From Nematostella vectensis (lineage: Eukaryota > Cnidaria > Anthozoa > Actiniaria > Edwardsiidae), in the NCBI RefSeq assembly GCF_932526225.1, contig NC_064047.1:498001-562000 (forward strand): a stretch of 64,000 bases of DNA, given 5' to 3'. This document shows, piece after piece, positions 53,901 to 62,900 of the stretch. The translations under genes and the position numbers were made by a program. Every line of letters begins with the position of its first letter. Positions within the stretch are counted from its first letter, which is position 1. The notes under the pieces are model-generated. The model ran no database searches. It worked only from the letters and a program-made list of their open reading frames with translations, and was not told the DNA's origin.

Positions 53901-56900
53901 TCTTCTTCCTTGACTTAGTTCCACTGATCCCCTCCACCCCTCTCCCGTACGACTCATTCCTAGCTACATTACCTCCCCCCCCATCTATCACCCTTCGCTT
54001 ATTATTGTCGAGAAAATGTCGGATACTGTGGAGATGTATGGGGGGGGGGGGGGGGGGGGGGGCTGGTATGGCAAATTGAAAATGGCTGGATCTTATGAAA
54101 ACTTACTGGATACAACTACAACACAAGAACTTTTTAGAAGCTCTCGGTGCATTTTGGGGAGGACATCACATACCAAAGATAAAAGTTATATGCTGCTCTG
54201 TTATGTTATTGATCGCAAATAAATATTCATAATTATCATACAGAAGTCCGTGTTTTATGGTCTATATCTAAATGTCTGTATGTTGTACGCTTATTTTGAT
54301 ATCATTATTATTCATTACGTCTCCTTAGTACGTCAGCAAGGACCGAATTCCAGATTACGTCTCACGACTCCACGACGACTTAACACCAGAGGAAAGGTAA
54401 GTACAAATAGAGATTAGCTTGGCTATTAAATATCTACTTAGTATCTTCATACCTACAGTATATTTACATGAATACTCGATGTTAGCTACTGGTTATTGAA
54501 TATCTACCGAGTATCTTCATACCTACAGTATATTTACATGAATACTCGATGTTAGCTATTGGTTATTTTTTGTTTGATATCATTGGCGTCTCTAGTATAT
54601 CCAATAGCTATGTTATAATTGCATTACCTGTTCTGAATGTTGGATGGCGATGATTAGAATAATGTAATAGTTGATATATACTTTTATTATATCCCAAGTA
54701 GCTGTAGACGTTAGGGCGATAGGAAATAGTTCATTTTATAGTTACGTTAACATTTTACGGGTCTATTTTTGTAATTGTTTGCGTGAAAGCGCTGAGGAAA
54801 TAGTTCATTTTATAGTTACGTTAACATTTTACGGGTCTATTTTTGTAATTGTTTGCGTGAGGGCGCTGAGGAAATAGTTCATTTTATAGTTACGTTAACA
54901 TTTTACGGGTCTATTTTTGTAATTGTTCGCGTGAGGGCGCTGAGGAAATAGTTCATTTTATAGTTACGTTAATATTTTACGGGTCTATTTTTGTAATTGT
55001 TTGCGTAAGGGCGCTGAGGAAATAGTTCATTTTATAGTTACGTTAACATTTTACGGGTCTATTTTTTAAATTGTTTGCGTGAGGGCGCTGAGGAAATAGT
55101 TCATTTTATAGTTACGTTAACATTTTAGGGGTCTATTTTTGAAATTGTTTGCGTGAGGGCGCTGAGGAAATAATTCATTTTATAGTTACGTTAACATTTT
55201 ACGGGTCTATTTTTGTAATTGTTTGCGTGAGGGCGCTGAGGAAACAATTCATTTTATAGTTACGTTAACATTTTACGGGCCTATATTTGTAATTGTTTGC
55301 GTCAGGTCGCTGAGGAAATAGTTCATTCTATAGTTACGTTAACATTTTACGGGTCTATTTTTGTAATTGTTTGCGTCAGGGCGCTGAGGAAATAGTTCAT
55401 TTTATAGTTACGTTGACATTTTACGGGTCTATTTTTGTAATTGTTTGCGTCAGGCCGCTGAGGAAATAGTTCATTCTATAGTTACGTTAACATTTTACGG
55501 GTCTATTTTTGTAATTGTTCGCGTAAGGGCGATGAGGAAATAGTTCATTTTATAGTTACGTTGACATTTTACGGGTCTATTTTTGTAATTGTTTGCGTCA
55601 GGGCGCTGAGGAAATAGTTCATTTTATAGTTACGTTAACATTTTACGGGTCTATTTTTGAATTTGTTTGCGTATGGGCGCTGAGTAAATAGTTCATTTTA
55701 TAGTTACGTTAACATTTTACGGGTCTATTTTTGAAATTGTTTGCGTCAGGGCGCTGAGGAAATAGTTCATTTTATAGTTACGTTAACATTTTACGGGTCT
55801 ATTTTTGTAATTGTTTGCGTGAGGGCGCTGAGGAAATAGTTCATTTTATAGTTACGTTAACATTTTACGGGTCTATTTTTGAAATTGTTTGCGTCAGGGC
55901 GCTGAGGAAATAGTTCATTTTATAGTTACGTTAACATTTTACGGGTCTATTTTTGTAATTGTTTGCGTGAGGGCGCTGAGGAAATAGTTCATATTTAGCT
56001 ACATGCTTACAGGCCTATTTTTGTTATTGTAGACGTGAGGCTGAGAGAAAGGAGAAGCTTGGACGCTGGCATGGATGGACAGACAAACTCGACGATCTGA
56101 TAAACCGCTTAAACCGCAGGCTCAAACGTGCTAAATCACGTGACCCAGACGCCACGCCTAAGGACATACAAGATCAAATACACGAGGCTGAGGTAAAACA
56201 CTTCCCCTTTCCCACCCCTGCACAGTCCATGATTTGACCCATATGGTGTTACTTAGAAAGACCACAGGAGGGATTAAAGTTGTATGTTGTACGAGGTTAT
56301 GGAAACACGGTTCTCGCCGAAGTTTCGAACATTAGCTCTTTTTTTGTTCTTTTTGTCTTGACCCTGTTTGTCTTGTTTGACCCTGTTTGTCTTGTTTTAT
56401 CCTGTTTGTCCTGTTTGTTTGACCATGCTTGTCTGACCATGCTTCTCTTGTTTTAACCTGTTTGTCCTGTTTCACCCTGTTTGTCTTGTTTTACCCTGTT
56501 TGTCCTGTTTCACCCTGTTTGTCTTGTTTGACCCTCTTTGTCTTCTTTGACCCTGTTATTTTGCTTGACCCTGTTTGTCCTGTTTGATAGGAATGCAAGG
56601 ATATGATTGGAGACTCCAAACCTCAGCTAGAGCAAGCCAAACAGTGCGCCTATGAGCTGCTGGATAGCGATGACGTCACGGAGGAAGAAAAGGAGGAAAT
56701 CCGAACATACATCACAACGATCGAGATACGACTGAAGCAAATCAACAAAGATGCGGATCGAGAGCAAGATAGGTTGGCTTTTTAACCACATTTCAAACAC
56801 ACTCGACACGAGCTATTACATTGGGCATAAATGTCCTTCACTTGTTCATTGCCCCGTTGTTCTGCAGTTAGAAATAGGTTGTGGGACGGTCATACATTTA

Positions 56901-59900
56901 TCCGAAGATAGAGTGGCATACTATTTAGTGTATTTAGTACAAATGCACGGTAATGTCTTTGTTCCATTTTGTTCTGGCTTGACTATCAGACTTTAACAAT
57001 TACATTTTGTTGCACAGAATTTTGAAAGCCACTTTTCAAATTCAAAGTTACGCTGTCTTGAAATGATCGATATATCTTGTAGGATATGACTTGTAGGATA
57101 TGATCTTGTAGGATATGTCTTGTTGGGTATGTCTTTTAGGACATTTCTTGTAGGGTATGTCTTTTGGGATATGTCTTGTAGGATATGTCTTATAGGATTG
57201 GAAAAGAGGTCGTGTCTTATAAAAATGGATATTTTTGTCTTATAGTCTGGAGGAGCTATTGGATGAATTCCCCAAAGACAGAGACGAGCTCGTACAAGAA
57301 AGGGTAAAATAGCGATATCCCATTTAAGGAACACTACCCCATATAATGAACACTACCCCATATAAGGAACGCTAAATATCGCCATGTAGGAATCTCGATG
57401 GTGGGTCGACAAGTGATTTCTTAAAAATATAAGCATTTTACATTATCACAAGCATCTAGTAAGGTTTATAGGTTCAACAATTGAAATGCACGCCCGAGAA
57501 TCAAAAAGACTCGATTAGGAATCAAACCCGTTTCAGCAGAAGTACGCTAACACTTTGGGTCACCTGTGGTGAGAGGCCCCATACGTTAATATTTTTGGGC
57601 ACCTGGGATTCTAGAAAGAGTTGAGAAAGATGAGTTTCAGCGTTTTATATTTTTTTTATTTGAAGGTCGAACAGCAGTACCACGAGAATCCGGAATGGGA
57701 CGTGAACTTTGAGGACCACGAGCCACGTGACCATGATAGAAATGAAGTTTCCATTAGGGTAAGTCACGTGTTCATAGTTTACACTAGGTCGCCATCAGGG
57801 TAAGTCACGTGACCATAGCTGACACTAGGTTGCCTTTAGGGTAAGTCACGTGTTCATAGTTGACACTATGTCGCCATCAGGGTAAGTCACGTGTTCATAG
57901 TTGACACTAGGTCGCCATCAGGGTAAGTCACGTGTTCATAGTTGACATTAGGTCGCCATCAGGGTGCGTCACGTGTCCATAGTTGACACTAGGTCGCCAT
58001 CAGGATAAGTCACGTGTTGATAGTTGACACTAGGTCGCCATCAGGGTAAGTCACGTGTTTATAGTTTACACTAGGTCGCCATCAGCGTAAGTCACGTGTT
58101 CATAGTTTACACTAGGTCGCCATCAGGGTAAGTCACGTGACCATAGCTGACACTAGGTTGCCTTTAGGGTAAGTCACGTGTTCATAGTTGACACTATGTC
58201 GCCATCAGGGTAAGTCACGTGTTCATAGTTTACACTAGGTCGCCATCAGGGTAAGTCACTTGTTCATAGTTGACACTAGGTCGCCATCAGGGTAAGTCAC
58301 GTGTTCATAGTTGACACTGGGTTGCCATCAGGGTAAGTCACGTGACCATATTTGTCACGAGGTCGCCGCTATACCCTTGCACTGTCAAACACGATATATA
58401 GACGTCAAGGGGTTTTTGAAATATTTTTGTTTGGTTTCAGTACGTGGACAAGTCCCATCTACCTGACTACATCTCTCGTCTCCACGACGGCATGTCTCCA
58501 GAGGAGAGGTAAGTAACACCGGACACATGGTTACACTACACTACTAACATGACACATGGTTACACTACACCACTAACATGACACATGGTTACACTACACC
58601 ACTAACATGACACATGGTAACAGTACACCACTAACATGACACATGGTTACACTACACCACTAACATGACACATGGTTACACTACACCGCTAACATGACAC
58701 ATGGTTACACTACACCACTAACATGACACGTGGTTACACTACACCACTAACATGACACATGGTTACACTACACCGCTAACATGACACATGGTTACACTAC
58801 ACCACTAACATGACACATGGTTACACTACACCACTAACATGACACATGGTTACACTACACCACTAACATAACACATGGTTACAGTACACCACTAACATGA
58901 AACATGGTTACACTACACCACTAACATGACACATGGTTACACTACACCGCTAACATAACACATGGTTACAGTACACCACTAACATGACACATGGTTATAC
59001 TACACCACTAACATGACACATGGTAACAGTACACCACTAACATGACACATGGTTACACTACACCACTAACATGACACATGGTTACACTACACCACTAACA
59101 TGACACATGGTTACACTACACCACTAACATGACACATGGTTACACTACACCACTAACATGACACATGGTTACAGTACACCACTAACATGACACATGGTTA
59201 CAGTACACCACTAACATGACACATGGTTACACTACACCACTAACATGACACATGGTTACACTACATCACTAACATGACACATGGTTACACTACATCACTA
59301 ACATGACACATGGTTACACTACACTACTAACATGACACATGGTTACACTACACCACTAACATGACACATGGTTACACTACACCGCTAACATGACACATGG
59401 TTACACTACACCACTAACATAACACATGGTTACAGTACACCACTAACATGACACATGGTTACACTACACCACTAACATGACACATGGTTACACTACACCA
59501 CTAACATGACACATGGTAACAGTACACCGCTAACATGACACATGGTTACACTACACCACTAACATGACACATGGTTACACTACACCACTAACATGACACA
59601 TGGTTACACTACACCACTAACATGACACATGCTTACACTACACCGCTAACATGACACATGGTTACAGTACACCACTAACATGACACATGGTTACACTACA
59701 CCACTAACATGACACATGGTTACACTACACCACTAACATGACACATGGTTACACTACATCACTAACATGACACATGGTTACACTACACCACTAACATGAC
59801 ACATGGTTACACTACACTACTAACATGACACATGGTTACACTACACCACTAACATGACACATGGTTACACTACACCGCTAACATGACACATGGTTACAGT

Positions 59901-62900
59901 ACACCACTAACATGACACATGGTTACACTACACCACTAACATGACACATGGTTACACTACACCACTAACATGACACATGGTTACACTACACCACTAACAT
60001 GACACATGGTTACACTACATCACTAACATGACACATCTCTACACATACGCGACTCTGACGACACATGGTTACCCCACTAACACGGCACACCTTTACGTTA
60101 TACACCACTACTGTATGATGACACTAGACTATATGCGGTGTAGTTCTTAACACCAGATCTGTCCAAACCATAACCAACAGATCTGTTTCAAACCCCTCAT
60201 TAAACTATGACTAAATACGTCGTTGCTCTTAAATCCCGATCTGTTACAAATTATCACTAAACTTAGGCTATATACGCGGTTGCTCTTAACACCCGATCTC
60301 TTTCACAGGGAGGAAGCCGAGAAAGAGGACAACATCCATCGCTGGCGAAGTTGGCAGGATAAGCTAGACGACTTGATTGACAAGCTGAACCGCAAGCTTG
60401 CTCACGCCAAGTCACGTGACCCTAATGCCTCGCGTGACGACATCTGTGATCAGATTGACGATGCCCGCGCATGCAAAGAGGAGTCTGAAGACGCTCTCCC
60501 ACAAGTCAATCACGCCATCGCGTGCGCCAATGAGCTTCTTGATCGTGATGACGTCAGCGATGGCGACAAGGACGAGATCCGTACTTATGTGACGGCGCTT
60601 GAGATCCGACTGAAAAAGATCCACAAGGAGGCGCAGGACGAGAAAGACAGGTAGTGCGAAGCAACACTCAATTCCTGGTGGAGTTATTTTATGCATGAAG
60701 TAATAAGCCGTCAATTAAAGCATATATTACTGCAGTTTATTCGAAATGCAACCGTTGGACAGAAGGAGATTTTTTTATGAGCTTTTGGATGTTACACTGG
60801 GGAAAATTTTTCGAGTTTAATCCTTTTCCCCGATTGTAACCTCTCTCATTCCCGAGTGTAACCTTTTTTCCCCGAATGTAACCTTTTTTATTGCCGAGTG
60901 TAACTCGGGAAAAATTTCCCGATTATAACCTTTTTCATTTCCGAGTTTTACCTTTTTTTCCGAACGTAACCTTTTTTTATTCCCAAGTGTAAACTTTTTT
61001 CCCCGATTGTAACCTTTTGAATGTTAGACTCGGTAAAAATCTTTGTCCATTTACTAGACGATATGTTTTTTTTTATGATTGCTTGGCTTCCTGTGCTCTT
61101 GTTGCGAGTACTACTAATTGGGTTACCTGTGTTTTTTATAGTCTCGAGAATTTGCTGAAAAAGAGGAGGCGCCAAAAGGGCGAGACCGCTGACCTGGTCG
61201 ATGAAGAGGTACATTTTTGCCGATCGCTTAGTTGTAGATGTCTTATTTTTTATTCTTTTTTTATTGTGAGTTTATTGTCATGTTGTTTTGTCTAGTTCAT
61301 TGTCATGTTGTATTGTCTAGCTCATTGTCTTGTTGCTTTGTCTAGCTCATTGTCTTGTTGCTTTGTCTAGCTCATTGTCTTGTTGCTTTGTCTAGCTCAT
61401 TGTCGTGTTGCTTTGTCTAGGTCATTGTCGTGTTGCTCTCTCTAGCTCATTGTCGTGTTGCTTTGTCTAGCTCATTGTCGTGTTGCTTTGTCTAGCTCAT
61501 TGTCGTGTTGCTTTGTCTAGCTCATTGTCGTGTTGCTTTGTCTAGCTCATTGTCGTGTTGCTTTGTCTAGCTCATTGTCGTGTTGCTTTGTCTAGCTCAT
61601 TGTCGTGTTGCTTTGTCTAGCTCATTGTCGTGTTGCTTTGTCTAGCTCATTGTCGTGTTGCTTTGTCTAGCTCATTGTCGTGTTGCTCTCTCTAGCTCAT
61701 TGTCGTGTTGCTTTGTCTAGCTCATTGTCGTGCTGCTGTGTCTAGCTCATTGTCGTGTTGCTCTCTCTAGCTCATTGTCGTGTTGCTTTGTCTAGCTCAT
61801 TGTCTTGTTTCTTTGTTTAGACCGTTGTCTTTTTGCTTTGTGTAGCTCATTGTCTTGTTTCTTTGTTTAGACCATTGTCTTTTTGCTTTGTGTAGCTCTG
61901 CTATCTTACTATGTTGTTGTATTGTCTAGCTCATTGTGCTGTTATATTGCCTAGCTCATTGTAATGTTGTTTTGTCTAGCTCATTGTGTTGTTGTTTTGT
62001 CTAGTTCATTGTGTTGTTGTTTTGTCTAGCTCATTGTGTTGTTGTATTGTCTAGCTCATTGTAATGTTGTTTTGTCTAGCTCATTGTGTTGTTGTTTTGT
62101 CTAGTTCATTGTGTTGTTGTTTGTCTAGCATTGTGTTGTTGTTTTGTCTAGTTCATTGTGTTGTTGTTTTGTCTAGCTCATTGTGTTGTTGTATTGTCTA
62201 GCTCATTGTAATGTTGTTTTGTCTAGCTCATTGTGTTGTTGTTTTGTCTAGCTCATTGTGTTGTTGTTTTGTATTGATGTTCTTCTAGCCTATTGATCGG
62301 GACTATCATACCCGGCCTGCTTGGGAAGTCACGTTTGACCAGCTTCACTCTCCGGACGGCAGGAGGAGCGTGTAAGTGTGAAGTATTCCCGACTCCCCAC
62401 TGACGACTAACGACTCCTGACTACGACGACTTTTTTAATTGACTTATAGTCGATGGACACCATAACTTTTTATTCTGCACCATATTCGTACATGTACGCA
62501 GACTCAACCGAATAGTATTATCGGCAAGTTGTTGTTGATGATGATTGTACTACGGCGGCAGTTGTTATTCAATAAAAATACTGATGTCGTTGTTGAAGAA
62601 GATGATGATGACGACGACGACGAGGGTGACTAATCGTGTCTATGTCTTTCCGTAGTAATGAGGATGAGCTAACCCAGGAAAACCTTGACCGCTGGTCCGC
62701 ATGGCAGGACAAACTAGACGAGTTGATCCAGAAACTGCTGAAAAAACTCAAGAACATTAAGAACCAGGGCAAGCCTAAAAACAGGGCAGAGCTGGAGGAG
62801 CAGAAAAAGCGCATACAGGTACTGCCATCCTAGCGATCTCCCTCCGAACAGCCAAACGATCTCTTTTCGAACTGACGATCTCCCTCCGGAAAGACTATTT

